The notes: a model not told the origin generated them from the letters alone. 64,000 bases of DNA from Urechis unicinctus (GCA_034190875.2 CM067351.1:8818953-8882952); one strand, 5' to 3'; shown: positions 45,001 through 63,200, counted from the stretch's first letter. Translations and numbers: made by a program.

Positions 45001-45500
45001 CTAGTTTTAAATTTGTCTCAACGTCCTGAAACCTAAATATGTGCATGGGGCCGCAGTTCTTGTCTTAGGGTTCAGGGAGACGTCGAGAGGCACCCACTTC
45101 ACGAACGCCCGGCAAACAAATCCCACGTGAACTCATCGAAAGTTGATGGTTATTTAATAACAATTACCATAAGCATAGAAATTTAGGAATTTATTTTGTT
45201 GATCGTAGCCTGGTGTTTATTCACCAGTAGAAGAATGAATATCAGAGCGGATTAAAGCTAAGTTAAGCAATCAACTATTTCGTTCAGCTCAATTCTGCCA
45301 GAAAGGCAGCTATCAGCTGTGGTAAGCAATCTAGTCGATATGGTTAACATATCAACGTCAGATGTCTTATGCGTCCGTGACTCATTAATGATATATGACT
45401 TGCTGCTGCAAACCCGAATCATATCTGACTTTGATGTCACCGGCAACAGTAGGTGGTAAAGACACGAATTAACCATCACTCAGTCGTCAGCCATCGGCTT
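39096..45500 (+). repeat. Block A1', second copy
   Basis: Aligns to A1 (anchors under A1) and marks the start of the second 36-kb unit. It holds two tandem sub-copies starting at 39099 and 41172 (both GTAAGTG-GGATCGAG), each with the 15-bp core GTCAAGTGGTACCTG (39749-39763 and 41769-41783). It also holds a local duplication of 43090-43440 at 44050-44370. It extends further right than A1, with 44400-45500 matched in A2 (29217-29790). Open frames such as 41739-41954 are frameshifted in A1. Confidence 0.85.
43090..44370 (+). repeat. Local duplication with 960-bp spacing
   Basis: AGCTCGGAGCAGA at 43090 recurs at 44050. CGTGTTAGGGGATGTGTAC, TAGACTTTTATGATAG, AGCAAATGTTTTG, TGCTGTTTTGTTT and ATCAGTGCT follow in the same order in both. 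Only one such segment can be recognised in the A1 lineage. Confidence 0.8.
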
Positions 45501-45985
45501 CACGGCCAATCCTTTTCAAAAGTCAGTAAGGTAATTTCTATGTAACTCTCCTGAATTATCTCCCACCCCTTTTACTCACTTCACGAGATTGTAAGCAAAT
45601 AACGCAACGGACCAATTTATTGCCAGTATACATCCCCCATCAACGATCCGTATGGTCAGGTTTATGAACATAAAGATTAACTTCTCCGTGATAATACAAG
45701 ACACTGGCGTTGTACTACCTTAAAAGTCACTTCCGTGGACGGCGAAGTAGCAGCTCATGGCTGGGTTATTGCAGATGATACTCTAGATTGCTGATTTATC
45801 ACGATTCTCTGATACAAGGTAAGTAAGAAACTGTCGCCCAAATGTTCTCCATACGCATGCGCTTATATCACCGTCTGAATTGCAGTATTGTTGGCAATGC
45901 ACTAATCATAAAGAGGTTCTCGCATGTATAGGCAGCTGAACGCTTCCGGAACGCTGATTAGTAGTTTGGCTATGCTCTATTTATA
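45501..45985. other. Unannotated spacer
   Basis: Follows A1'. No gene, repeat or counterpart is evident. Confidence 0.4.
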
Positions 45986-46440
45986 ATTATAAAGATATAT
46001 ATATACATTTATATTTACAAATATATATAAATATATATATATACATATATATATTTATATATGTCGATAGCAGGAATATATATATATATGTCATCACCAG
46101 ACACACACACAAGCCGGACATATCGTACCCAATGTCGATGTATGTTTCTATATATATACAGCATACATATATATACAAGTGATATATATATGCATATATA
46201 TATATAGATATATGCTGATATATATATTAAAATTAAGATATAAATGAGTATATATATGTATCCGTATATATATATATATATCTATATATATGTATATATA
46301 AATAAATATCACCGTCTGATTTATACAAATTGCATTTGTATTCATATTTAGAGGTTATATGTATGTATATATACATATATACATATATATGTAGGAATGT
46401 ATAAGCATATTTGTTTATATAAATATAGACAATATTTGAG
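45986..46440. repeat. TA-rich mosaic upstream of C1'
   Basis: Interrupted TA repeats with islands such as 46076-46150 (a CA-rich island). It occupies the place of the (TA)n/(GT)n tract at 3932-4063 in the first unit. The open frames translated from it are artefacts. Confidence 0.9.
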
Positions 46441-46662
46441 CGCGTAGGTGCGTGTGTGTATGTGGGGGGAATGTTTATGTGTGTGCGTGAATGTGTTTGG
46501 GTGTAGCATTTATAATGAGAAATGTGGCGTGTAGAAATCATTATACAGCAATATAACATATCATACACATGCCTTGAAGCGAACGTTTATACGTTAGTCA
46601 TTATAGTATGCATATGTATTAAATGCTAGCAAGCGACATGGAATGCTTTAACAAAAAACCTT

Positions 46663-47649
46663 TCTCAAAGTGTATCCGTTCTTTACACTGAACTATTAGT
46701 TATTTTAACATCAGTTGCTTAATGTATTAGGTTTCCATTTTTACAACTGAGGATATAATCATCGTGTAGCTCAGAACGAGGTCAGCACCGATACGTAATC
46801 AATCGTTATTGAATGATCTGCTCCATGCTTTGGCAGTTCGAATCTATTGTATTATCGGGATAATCATACATATCCAAATAGAATTAAAATGTGTTTAGCC
46901 ATAAGTTGTATCTACCTTGTAATCTCTTTGAATCATTTTATAGCAACAATTAAAAATCAATCGTTATCTCACTTGTCCTCATTGAAATAGATCCTTTGGT
47001 GATCAAGGGGCATAACGTAGCCTCGTGCATCATTATCGACGTGCAGTGATCGTGTGCTTCCGCAAATATATAAGTCAAGCACAGTTTAATGGAGGCAAAC
47101 ATTTTGGGTTGAACAATGATCTAGGCACGGAAGGCTATTCCTTGTTATTTGTATCCCTGTTGCGCCTTTACGGTTGATGACATCCAATCCATGCAAGATC
47201 CTGCCCTTGGATCGACTTGCGCAAATTGGCTGTAGCGCCTGTTCATCTGAAAGGGAGGTATATGAGTCAAAAGCTTTATATGGCAGCTTTCCAATGACAC
47301 AGTCCTCATTCAATAATGATACCAATATAACATATTCTAAATACGTCCATGTCTATATCTAGCGTACGTTAATGCCTAATATGTTCACTTATGTTATGGT
47401 TAATGAATGACCCTTAATATGCTAGCATTGTACGAGCAACACGGTGGAACGGAATTCATCATGTAACCTCTATTCACGCACTACACCTAACATATTATGG
47501 TCAAATCGAACTGAGGCATTCGATGGCTAACCCGTCTCAAAGTATATCCGTTCTAACACTGAACTATTAGTTATTTTAACGTCAGTTGCTTAATGTATTA
47601 GGTTTCCATTTTTACAACTGAGGATATAATCATCGTGTAGCTCAGAACG
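46663..47649 (+). repeat. Recent 116-bp duplication, copies 870 bp apart
   Basis: 46663-46778 and 47535-47649 differ at only about four positions. C1 (4347-4400) has a single related site and lacks the inner ~60 bp. The pair is more alike than the two 36-kb units are, so the duplication is younger. Confidence 0.88.
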
Positions 47650-48790
47650 TGTACATAAATACTTTTTGGGATGCTTTAGTGAAAAAACTATAGAGTGATC
47701 CCATTTAACATTGACAGCGATACTGTCTGTGCATGAGTGTGGAACCATTGATCAGCAATATTCGAATAACCGGCAAAAATCTTGAGGCCTATATAATGAT
47801 GTCGAATGAAGAACGAATATGATGCGCGCTCTGGATATTAGAGCAATACAAGCTGCCACTCGATTATGCAGTATCTGCCCCAATGTGACTCATTATGTAA
47901 AGACCAGCGCTGTTCGGTGGCATTATTGCGTTGTACAAATAGTAATTTCCCGCTTTGCTACGAGCGTGATATTGGCTCCTGTCGGAATCCCCAGATCACC
48001 TACGCATAATTTGTCATCGACTCCAGATAGATAACGATTGTATTCATGCGCGGCATCAGGTCGAGTCAATTTATCGCAGAATACACAGTTATAGCGCTGA
48101 ACTTCCGTTAAAAACATTGGTTTATATAACATACGCCTTACTGTAATGCATCTTTAAATGCACAAAATGAAATGCATTCCACTTGTCATGGAAAATTGCA
48201 GTATTGTTATCTTGATTAGATTAGATCAACGTCCAACCGAAATTATGCGTGCAGACTCTGATACGGTTTAAGAAAAGACGTTGGTAGATGTAACATTAGT
48301 TCTTGTTCTGTACAGGTGGTTCAGTACAGATTGATCAACTTGAAACTGAAATGATATCCTGAGCAGATCTTAAATCCACCTCACAATATCAATTACTAAT
48401 CCTAATTGCAATGTGTTTGCAATAGTCTAAGTGTTGCTAGCGTCACAGACAGGCCAACGTAAATATACCAAAGGGAGAATGCGTCAGTAGTGATGATGAT
48501 GTCCAGCATGGTGTGATAGTTCATGGTGATGTGCAAATGGATTCGGCGACACGATTTCTGCGTGTATTTGATTAGGGCAAATGGTTAGATTTTTCAGACC
48601 GGTAGCTGTTTATCATGCACGTGTGACGCTTTGTTGTACCACTCCGAGCGCATGTTGATTGGTAAAGATGAAATAGTTGATCTAATTAAGATAGATCATG
48701 GTCAGCGTTATGGTTCAGAGATGCCTAACTCAGTGATATGGCTTAGCGGTGTTTCTAAAAGTCCATACATAGCTCTTAGGGAAAAGTGAT

Positions 48791-48858
48791 AGAGTGAGTG
48801 AGTGAGTGAGTGAATGAGTGGATGAGTGAGAGAGTGAGCGAGCGAGCGAGTGAGTGAA
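48791..48858 (+). repeat. (GTGA)n microsatellite, second unit
   Basis: Interrupted GAGT/GTGA repeat in the same context as 7127-7218. Confidence 0.93.
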
Positions 48859-48879
48859 AGCTATTTGCTAGATTCAGAG

Positions 48880-50330
48880 CAGAAATCTGCGGCCTCTTGT
48901 ATGCTCTTTTAATGAGCAATATCTAATTTGAGTACAGTTTGGGAGCCATCCAATTACATAGATTGTTCATAGAAACACGGCCGGCATATTAATGTTTGCA
49001 AAGCCGCAATAAACCCCACCCCCCCATAATTTAATATCTTATGAAGCATGAATGGTGCACTTGTCCGTAGATATATCAAACACGCCATGACAATCAAAAG
49101 TATAGCTATTTAATAGTTGACGGAATAACACCTAACAGCTTGGTCAAACTTTTAGTCGTACCTGCCTCGCATAATGCCAAACCAAGCTTGTCATTGTTAC
49201 AACGGACCATGTTTGAGACATCAAACCTGTGAAGATGGGATTTAATATGATAATGAAGGCAAGGGCAAGGAATAGGAGCAGGCTGAATTTGAGGGTCATT
49301 TGATTGATTTATAGAAATAACGCAACACCGGCGTAAAACAAATTGCATTTATTTGAGGATATCTTCTTAATCGGTCTCTAAATGTCAGTAATAGACCTAT
49401 GAATAAAGCAAGCTATCTGCAAGCGCTTTTATTAAAGCCCGATTTAACCTTTATAACCTTGACTACTAATCTGCTTATATCGTGTATTGCTCTCTGTAGA
49501 CCTTACAACATAGCTCACCGCTATTTGTACTCATATACGCCCAACAGTACAGGGGGGTCTGTGGTATAATCAAGCCGACGAAATTATATTCAATTCATTT
49601 CAATGATTTAGAGAGGTTTTGGGTGTAAATGTGAGTTAAGCGATTGATTTTTATTTGAACCCTGAAAGCAACAAAAAAGTCTTTTGAAAGCATGAAATGA
49701 TATCAGTTCAATGGTCCTACTCTTTAATGATCCGAAAGGCGGCGGCCGATGAGCTGTCTTAAAGGTCACTTATCTAGAGCAAGCAGCTGGTTGATCTACT
49801 CTCCGTTTGTGCCGATTTCTCTACATATCACGATTGCCGGGCATATGAGACCTTGTTAGGGTGTCGTAGGCCACTCACAGAAGCGATCGTGCTTGATATG
49901 TCTTGTAATAAGGCCACCAGCTAATCGTCTATTCTACTGGCCAACGCATAGAAACAATTTCTCAAAATTTGAATATACAAGCAGTTAACTGGCAAGCTCG
50001 ACGTTACTCTAGTTGTTTAATGTTAATGACGCCTCAGATGTTCATTTCTTGTCAAAATATGATTCAACATGAACTCCCCATTTTCACGAAAAAAGGTATG
50101 CTAGAGGGTAGAGCATTTCGCTGTTAAAATGCGATTCAAACATTGCAGAAGCCAGTATCAGACACCCTTTTTGTCTAAAAACAGCCCACGCAGTAATTAC
50201 TGGCCACACAAGCTCAAAAGCCCACGGCACATTGCCTCATCCGGGCGCTGTGATTTGTAAAAGGGCCAATTGGGGAATAATGTCCAAACGCATCAATGTA
50301 AACAAACTCTCATTGTGTCAGCGCGATAAC
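48880..50330. other. Segment present only in the second unit
   Basis: In the first unit the (GTGA)n repeat is followed within about 45 bp by GGCCACCGAC (7266). Here 1.45 kb intervenes before GGCCACCGAC (50347). It contains 49758-49794, which matches 7222-7256 in inverted orientation. An 80-codon minus-strand frame (49348-49106) has no recognisable domain. I saw no terminal inverted repeats. Confidence 0.5.
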
Positions 50331-50770
50331 AGCCGACATGATGAATGGCCACCGACTGCGTCTTCGTTTATGACTAGATGAATTACTTTTATTCCACTTG
50401 ACCCCTAAGGGTATATGTTTGTCACGATAACAGTTATATAAAACGCATGATAAATCACTCGCTGTTCACATGTGGTCAGCACTGTCGTATGAACTCGTCA
50501 CGTTTGTTCTCGTCATCAATTTTGCTGGCATTGACTGAGTCGTGCATTTGGTCTCAGGTAGTTATCTCAGGTTTCCATGTGTCCAATACCTGTATAGGTG
50601 TATATGCTAGTCACGATATTGCCGCAATTCATTTTGGACGTTTTAAACGACGATCGAAAGCATCCATTAAAAATGTAGTCTAATTGAGTCACAAATGCCT
50701 TCAGTCTTTCATGTAATTGACTTCATTTAACGTCGAGGAATGAAAGCTCTTTTACTGGATGTTTGTCGTG

Positions 50771-53213
<2,443 letters not shown>

Positions 53214-56159
53214 ACTTCATGAACAGTGGGCGTTTCTTTCACAGTCCGTCACATTTCACGCAATCGGCCAACAGTGTGATACAGTAGCAACGGTGTTGTC
53301 ATATAGCATATTCCTTTCATGGTAGTGATGTGAAGTTTGTGCTTACAACTGTGAAGACTGCAGTAATCACATCAAACATGGGGGAGCTGAAATCGCTGAC
53401 CATTACAATGAGCTATAGTTAGGCCACTGATGGATGACTTGTGATTATTTTTGGTTTTCGTCTGTGCTACCTGAGTCTGCTTGTGACAACAAAGTCTTAT
53501 GAGTGATTCAGGTGTGCAGCTGCTATCTAATAACGAGTCACATATCGTCAGCCATGCGATAGGCATCTGCATTGACATATTTTACTTCATAGATTCGATT
53601 GCTTACAAAAAGTGACAGCTGCCCGGTTAGATTAGAAACATAGGGACGATTGCTTACGAAAGACAGCTATAGCCCAGACAGCCTTCGGCATTGTCACCAT
53701 TTTAGTAAACTATACTTTAACTGCCAGTAATCTCACCTACGACCGGAATAATGGGACAGAACTCCATATTGTGCCCCTCAGAACCGTCAGCAGCGGGTAT
53801 ACAATCATCAATAACAACGCATTCATGCCTCAAGCACACTAAATCAGATTACGCGGTAATTTAAACGCTTCTATTATCAACACATTTAATAATTCATACG
53901 AAGTGTTATGCAACCTTAAAAACCTACACCTTGATATCCCCGCGAGTTTGCACGATCACTTATTTCCAATAACACGATAAACATCGAGCAAAAGAGCCTC
54001 CATACAAAGCGTCGTTGAATGAATTCAATTACATGCAATACTGAAGGCAATTGACTCCGACTACCCTTTCAAAAGATGTTTTCCATCGTAGTATAATCTG
54101 CTCGTATAACCACATGAACACGACTTTCCTTCTCGGTCACTTCACTGTTACCTTAATCGATCCAATTAAATATTCACTGAATCGGCTGTTCTCTGTTATA
54201 CGCAACATTTACCCCCTCTTATCTACCTTGGGGCGTAATTGTTATCGTTATCTAACCCTAATAGCCCGGATCAGGCAAAGCGACTGTTTGGATCTCAGTT
54301 TAATGCATCATTAGTGACTGTACGCGTGTTAGGGGTAATGAAAAATAAACGAATGTTTTAATGCAGTTTAACAACGCTGTAAAGACACCAAAGTTAATAA
54401 CACTTTTTAGGTTGGTCTGACAACAAATACACTATGCCCTCGTTTACCCCATCCAAATTAGCGTATCAAGCAGTGTGGATTAGATATTTGAGGTGGTAAA
54501 CTGTTAATTGCATTTGTTACCCAGCTCGTGTGTATAAAGCTATGGTCGGATATACTTACAATGCCATTTACAGCATGAGTAGATAACCTACAAAACAAGA
54601 ATATTTCCAAATATTAAAGCCTGCTTGCTTTGTCGTTTACTTCTTTTCTGATGTCAACATATAATAGCGAATCTATCGGATTTAGATTGTCCAATTCCCT
54701 TCCATTAGCTTGTTCTCACATGTATTTTAGCGCGATTTCTGTGCTTGCCACAATCCTGCTGTGCGTCCAGCTAAATAATCCCAACGGCCTGCTTGCAACA
54801 GAACCGGCTTCTGCAGTAGCGAAACAAGTTGGCAATTATTCAAACGTATCATTTAATATTCAAATGGCTGACAGTAGTCGCTTGTAGCAATTCATTTGGG
54901 CCAACAAGAGGTTGTGTAGATGACTATTGCGTGTATGCTACATCAAGGACATTGAAACCACGTAATTAGGTGAACTAAGCATTACATCAAATTACCTGTT
55001 ACATTGTAGCTGGTGTATATATAAAGTGACTATTCCAATACATTGCTGCTGATACCACATGCCATACCTGGCACACACAAACGCCCACGGTATTCTTACC
55101 GGACAATGCTCCACACAGAGCATGGTTCATTCAACACATCATGGCCAAATGCTCGGGCTTAACAAGCAATTGATGCCCATCACCAGACACCTGATGTAGT
55201 AGTGGTTTATATAAACTGACTATTGACGTACATTGCTTGTAATTAATCACCCAAAGGCCATACTTTATTCTTAATGCGAAATATTCACATGGCCCATAAC
55301 AATCGTATACACTCAAATCAAGCCCACAAAACAAAGATGGCATTCGTATCACCATAACCAATGTAGTCTACTGGTGTTTTGAGCACAAATAACTGCCATA
55401 CTCACATGTGTTGTGGATCATAACGGACGCTTATAAGTTTCCATGTGATCTATTTTACGAAACGGGGGGCAGCTATTGAGAGGATGGTGACGTGATCACA
55501 GCTGGAATGCCTAGCTCCATTGATATTGCCATATGGAGGTTCAGCTTCGGTGCCGAGAAGCATTTTTTTGTGAAATTCTAATGGGAGTGAAAAACACGAG
55601 AACTCGACGTACGAAAGTTGTTCGTCAAAAGCGAGACCCCGTTGAAAGTCATACGACATTGCCTAGATTATATCTATGCCTATCTTTTCTCAGTGTTCCA
55701 TGCACAATGACATTTGTGGGGCAGCAGGGTAAAGCTATATAGTTGAATAAAGCAGCAAATACGCCTACTACTCCGGTACTATCGATCTCCTCTTAGATTA
55801 ATATACCGAATAACCCCTTGTAGTGTGGTCGTCCTTTCTGTGTTGCCTGCCTTGTACAATGATTGCCTTGTATAATGCCTTGTCAAGTATGTTCCTGTTA
55901 CCGTGAACCCTCAGAGGAGTATCCACTGCATCTCATGTTGAGAACGATGAGCTTAAATAGAATTATGAAAGCAAGGAACACTTTTCGTCATATATTAACA
56001 ACCGTAACTCCTTTATGTCATAAACACGCGGTTTCACACTTTCACCGATCCAAAATTACATGGTAGGGTCTGAAGTGAATAGGATGAGGCTTGATTTAAA
56101 GATGCTTTGATTGATTAATAAAATGGGGCACAACCGCAATAAATTAAGCATATTATTTA
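53214..56159. other. Unannotated spacer
   Basis: No supported gene or transposon. Several plus-strand frames (54051-54314, 54630-54887, 55863-56066) and minus-strand frames (55361-55131, 55659-55450) have no domain, splice context or paralogous copy. Confidence 0.4.
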
Positions 56160-57230
<1,071 letters not shown>

Positions 57231-60200
57231 TTCATTTTATTGTATTGTATTGTGTGACGAGTATACTGAAAACCCCAGACGAAATACAACATCGATCACA
57301 TTACATATAGTGGTCAAAAATCATTTGCATTTAGACAACTTCGCCAGCAATTTTACATATATCCATATTGCGCTCGTTTTTGGACTTGATGCTATCACAA
57401 TTTCCTCTGGTCGTGTGTCGATTTGAAGTGCAATTTATGTGGAAAATTTTGTCGAATATAGCTATTCTAATCACTATGCCTATTTTTTCATAGATATGCT
57501 TTAATAATCAGGGTATACACAAAAAAACCTAATCACTCTTAGCCAATTTTGTTTAAAAACATTCAAAGGCATCGACTGCACCGCAGATATCTTCCCAACA
57601 GCCCACAATTCATTAGTGCATTTTAGCGTTTGTGCCTCTGATTAAGACAATTACATTCACTGAGATGTACATCTGGTTTGTCATATGTCCCATATGACAC
57701 AGAGGACCATCGCAATAGCATTTCTTTCGATTATGCTTTAATTTGATTGTGCTCTCGAATGAATTTCTTTGTGACATGTCATGACAAATATGCTTCTTAG
57801 TGCTCATTTATTATATCGCTCTTTTCTTATTCATGCCCCAAAACCGTTGCCTTTCGAGAAGGGCGATACATTGTGTGTTTCCTTTCCATTAGAGGCTGTT
57901 ACGTAATGTAAGGCGAACTGTAGCAATTATTTCTCGATTCCTGATACATTCACGATTCAAAGTAATTCGCTACAGCATATTGCCCCTCATGACCGTGCAG
58001 ATCAATACATAAAAGTCTGTCATAAACACCATAAAAGCCCTTAACGTCATCTGTGTTTCTATTCCAATCAAACTTCCTTCTAGGATTGGTAAATGACTGC
58101 CTACCATGCATTTAGCAACCAAGCACACGTCTTATGAGAGTTCCTCCGAGCTTAAGGCTAGTAACAACTGAGTGTGTCCGTTGCCTTCATCAGCCACTAT
58201 AATCGTGATGTATAGTGCGCATGGCCTCACCTGGTTCGTTTAAAAGCGGGTGCCACGCAAATATAATTAGACTGTTACTTGGTTTATTCAAAAATTGAGC
58301 CACTGTGTATCCCACAATAAAGTTTAACAAGGCGTTAAAATTGTTTCATGTTTGTGGCGTCAATCGTTTGGGAATCCACCGTACCACAGTTAATATGATA
58401 TGTGCGGACTCATGCTGCTCGATCCGATCGGGAATTATTTCGACTACTCATACGTATATAACCATAAAGTTATCACTGCTACTACAGGAAATCATACGCA
58501 CAGCTGTAAGGCATATAATACATATTAGTTGATGATCAGCATAGTATAGACCAGACATTTAAAATCCACTTGCCAGCACACAGACCATTACGCACCAATA
58601 GACGATTGTAACAAACAGTCGATAAGTAGAAGCAGGAATATACTTGACCTTATTATTTCGACCGAGGATACCCTGGTTAGTAATATCCCAGGCAAAATGG
58701 TTTATCAACCGCTTATCAACTACGATACTCGAACAAAATGTTGCGGTCATGAATCATTCAAGTGGATTGAATGGATAATTGCAGACCAACAGTGGAATAC
58801 TTTAACAGATAAAGTTGCAGATGCAACACCGTATTATTAATATAATTAGATGGTTTAATAACAATGCCGGGAATGCTATAAACAGAACAGAATAAGCTGT
58901 GCCAAAAGAACAACATCGAGATCTCATATCATTCAAAAACCTGCGGCATTTAGGTAAAACGGAAATAGGAAGAGCCTAAAATTCATTTCATCATATTAAA
59001 ACAAATCCAAAAGCGTTTCACTACTGTACAAGGTTAAAACCAAAAGTTTAAAAAACCATAGATCTGCTATAGGGCAGTGTCAATAACGTAATAATAAAAA
59101 GGAAGATTTACTTAATTGCTACTTTGAATCATTATTCACTGACGTAATAGCGGTACTCTCATTAATGCTCGTGCAAATGATACCATTTCATAACAACTTG
59201 AGCAGTATCCAATCAACCACCACGTTAGAGTTATGATGCACATTTTGCGGTTATAATTTCAGCTTCTGCCGCCGTTGGACTGTCGTTTAATAAGTTTCCA
59301 GTTTCTTGAACGGCGCATTACATTTATATTTCGCGGAGTTAATTGCCTTTTAGCTGGTTTTGTTCGAGTGTTCTTTTTGCAGCCTGGTGTTTCCTTAAAC
59401 GCTTTGCGCTATATTGACAAAGAAGCAAGTGAACTACATTAAGCTCGCATTGCTGAATTCTGTCAATTCAAATCGGGAAAACGCCGAGAGTGATTACATT
59501 CTGAGTATCGACACAGACTGTTCGACGCACCTTTGTACAATTTATAAAGAGCAGGATATTGCAGAAGCAAATCAAGCAATGAAAGCTCAAGCCACTTGGC
59601 CTGCATCAATAACGGATCAATCCAGATGGCCGAATACGTCCTCCATCCTCTCCGATTGGACATGCATACTTGTAGTAATTCAAGGTATATTACATAAATA
59701 ATCATTACAATTCTGTTTTGAAATAAGCTTTATTCACTGCGTTTGGTAATGATATATCGAACCTTGCTTCCTATTCAGTGACCCCTGCTATTGGACGTCC
59801 TTTATCTTAAGTTGCGACGAGACCTGCATCGTTACTCAAATATAGCTAACGGTAGACGCTACAATACACCTGTAATATTAATCAATCAACCGCATTTTTA
59901 CTTCCAATGGCGGAGTGATTCTGCACCTCATTCGTTTACTTGCATAATAACAACCAAAAAAGGGGATTCATTTCACCCACGGTGACAGCTCATGATGGTA
60001 ATTAGCGCCAACAATGTTTCACGATAGCAGCATATCATGTGGTATACCTTTTGATACAATGGTCTAACTGACCATTTACCTAAAACCAGTTCTGCTTTTT
60101 GCTTGGATGGGCCATATTTCTGTTTTTTCTTGATAATATATTAAATAGTGCCAACGAAGGCATTGTCTTTGTCTAGTCTTTGCATATGAGAAAAATACAG

Positions 60201-63200
60201 AATGAAGCAGTGTTTTGACGTTCATTGTACAGCTGCACCACCACAAAATGCTGTACAAAATAGATAGAACGGAGGGTGGTTCCGAGTTATGCAAAGCTTG
60301 GCCGATTGATCTGCGTGAATATTTTGGGTCATCATGCATTCATGATGCGACATCTGCCTGCCAAACGTAATAGCGGTTTGCAGTGGATAACTAGCACAAA
60401 TATGATGGCTGTTATGCCATCAACATAATGGATCATAATGAACACCGTTTCGTCGTCGTCGTCATTCATTACGATCGATCAATCACGTTGTACCCGCTTT
60501 TACATTGATCTCATTGAGTCACGTTGTAAAACATTGATGTCTTCACAGTTAAATGTCCTCACAGTTCTTGTGTGGTGGTTCACGGGTGGTATAAATATCG
60601 TGTGAATCAACAGTGAATCGTCAAATCTGTCTGATGGACAGATCGAGGATGGACGATAAGCAAAATTCATAGGCAAACTGAGCATGACGCCACCTGGTTG
60701 TCATATAATATGTCTGTTTGACATCGAAAAAAAAAAACTGCACCTCTACGGAGCTGGTGTTCCAAGAAGATAGATTATATTTACTTCGTCGTTCCAACCA
60801 TGTATGATCACACGCAGCGAAAGTAGACCCATCCGATATACTCACCAATATGGTATGCACAATTATCTAGATGAAACTAGTGCTAATGTGTTTGTTGTTA
60901 TTCCCGAGATATACGCGATGGCAATCATCTATCGCAATATTCATTATTTACTCTATTAATGGTGCTTACCTCCCATAATAGTTGATAATGATTTTTCGCG
61001 AAGCCGGACGGACAGCAACGCTGTCACTTCATAACGAAACCTCAGTCCCATGTCATATAATGCAGATATTGACAGTTATTTGCCAGTCTGCATTGTTTTA
61101 TTGGTACTGTAGTTTTGTTATTGTCATATGTTTGTTGCAATGCACTTCAGCGTGGTGTTTTACTGATCATCGAGTACTGCGTGTTTAGCATAGATGTTAC
61201 TATCTTGAAACAAGACCAAAGCGTGCACCAGTGTCACATATGCTATCAGTGATCATCAATTGGTAAATATGTAAATTTTACGGTGTGAGCTTATTTGTTT
61301 ATAAAACAAATGTAGACAACTTCTCGGGTAGATTTTGAATAAACTCGACTAACGCTTTAGTCTAAGTTTGACTTTACACACTGCGACCAAACTATACTTA
61401 TAAATATATACATATATATATATATATTGATATAAATTCTTTCGCCACTGACTATCAATGCTTACGAGTCCATATTATTTATTTATATTCTATATTATTG
61501 CAAAAATATAGTGCGCATCACTACGCAACAAAAGCTGTCTACAAAGCAGTACGTGTTTTGTTCTTAATTGACCTCCGTGCACCATGCAATATATATACGT
61601 CTTATATTATTCCGTTGATGAATTTAGTCAGAGTGATCATGTGATTACTGAAGGGATATCTAGCTTGATGAATAGTGTCTCGTTGGAGTTTAACTGCGGT
61701 GACAAATGGCCGTCTGGATATCATTTGTTTTGGTTAACAAACTTTCAAATTGGAAACCCAGAATATAGTGACATGAAATTCATCTTTGCCTACAGATTTA
61801 GTCGGATTTGGCCAACCTTGTCATACAAGTCAGTGTTGTCCAAGGCTTTGGAATCACTACTTTGCACTGCTTTGATGAAGACTCGAATTTAATATGAGAA
61901 GCACATGTAAACGGCGGTTAGAAAGAAAGCGTTACATACAGAGGTTGATCCATTCGGAGCTCCACTTTGCCCAAGGATTTGAAAACGCGTCCATTTTGTA
62001 CAAGACGCTGAAAAATCTATCACGGAACTCGGTCTGCATGTATCATCTTGCTTCAACATTGCAATATATTATTCAAAATGTCCATGGTCACGAAGTGTTG
62101 ATGTCAATTATAAACTACTGTCAACCGACATGCAAAGAAGTAGCTATGCTGTATATAGTATATGAAACAGTGAATAGTACTGAGAACAATGTAGTTATAT
62201 CATCGTTTGATTGTTACAAGGTAATTTAAGGCCGTCGTACAGGCAGATTAATTGATGTATGACTATTGTCCATTGGAAAGGTATGACGAACAGGCTTATA
62301 TAGAGGTGTTTAGAATGCAGTATTCAAATCCATAGCTACAAACAGAAAAACTGTCCCACATACAATTTACACTGTTTCAGTCATCTAGTCATGTTTGTTT
62401 TAATGGCGCAATCCTGAAAATTGAATTCACGTTATGCAATGAATAAGTGTTCGGAAATAATTTTTCTGTTATAATTTAACTGTTCGGAAGTATTTCTGGC
62501 TGATGTTTCTTATCACAACCGGCTATTATATTGCATAAGATTATTATTTACAATCACTGCATAAGGGAGTTTGTCTTCTCAGAAAACATGCTGGTTTAAG
62601 AGTGCTCTTTGTTATATGAAGAATCAAGTGATCGTGCATAACTTTATTAAACCTACGGACTAGATATTACGGTAAACCAATTAGCTCTATATCCTTCTTG
62701 TAGACCGGGGATACACCTGTATGAGACATAAAAGAGTTGTAAGATGGGCGATAATTTTATGATTGTTTCCTTACCAGAACCATTAATAATGTGATGTTAT
62801 ACTCCCGTAAATTGTAAATTATAGGGGATGGAAATGTGCGACAAAGAATTCTGCGCGGTGCCTTATACTATTTTCCTTCCAATCGGCGCGTGAATATCTG
62901 GTCAATGAATATTATTCTATTGTGGTAAATTATGGTGCAGCTTAGCATGGTTTGACATGTCAACATCGTGAAGCTTAGACACCAAACTTACTGCGTCCTT
63001 TTATTTCAAATAGATTCAAATATACGAAAGATATTTTTTTGGGCAATAAAGATGAATTGCCTAAAAGAATATTCATGGTCTATAGAAATATCCGAGTAAA
63101 ATAATTTAAATTACATTATCTGGTCCGGAATCAATGCAAAACCAAAACTTAAGCCGGATTCCCGTGTTATTTGTCACATAAGCAATGGATAACCATAATA

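Larger units (their letters stand above)
46440..50770 (+). repeat. Block C1', second copy
   Basis: Aligns to C1 (anchors there). Specific to this copy are the 116-bp duplication (46663-46778 and 47535-47649) and about 1.4 kb of extra sequence at 48880-50330. Best-conserved pieces are 47700-48060 with 5950-6360 and 50400-50760 with 7360-7690. Both end shortly after a GACGATCGAAAGCATCCATT segment. No supported genes. Confidence 0.85.
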
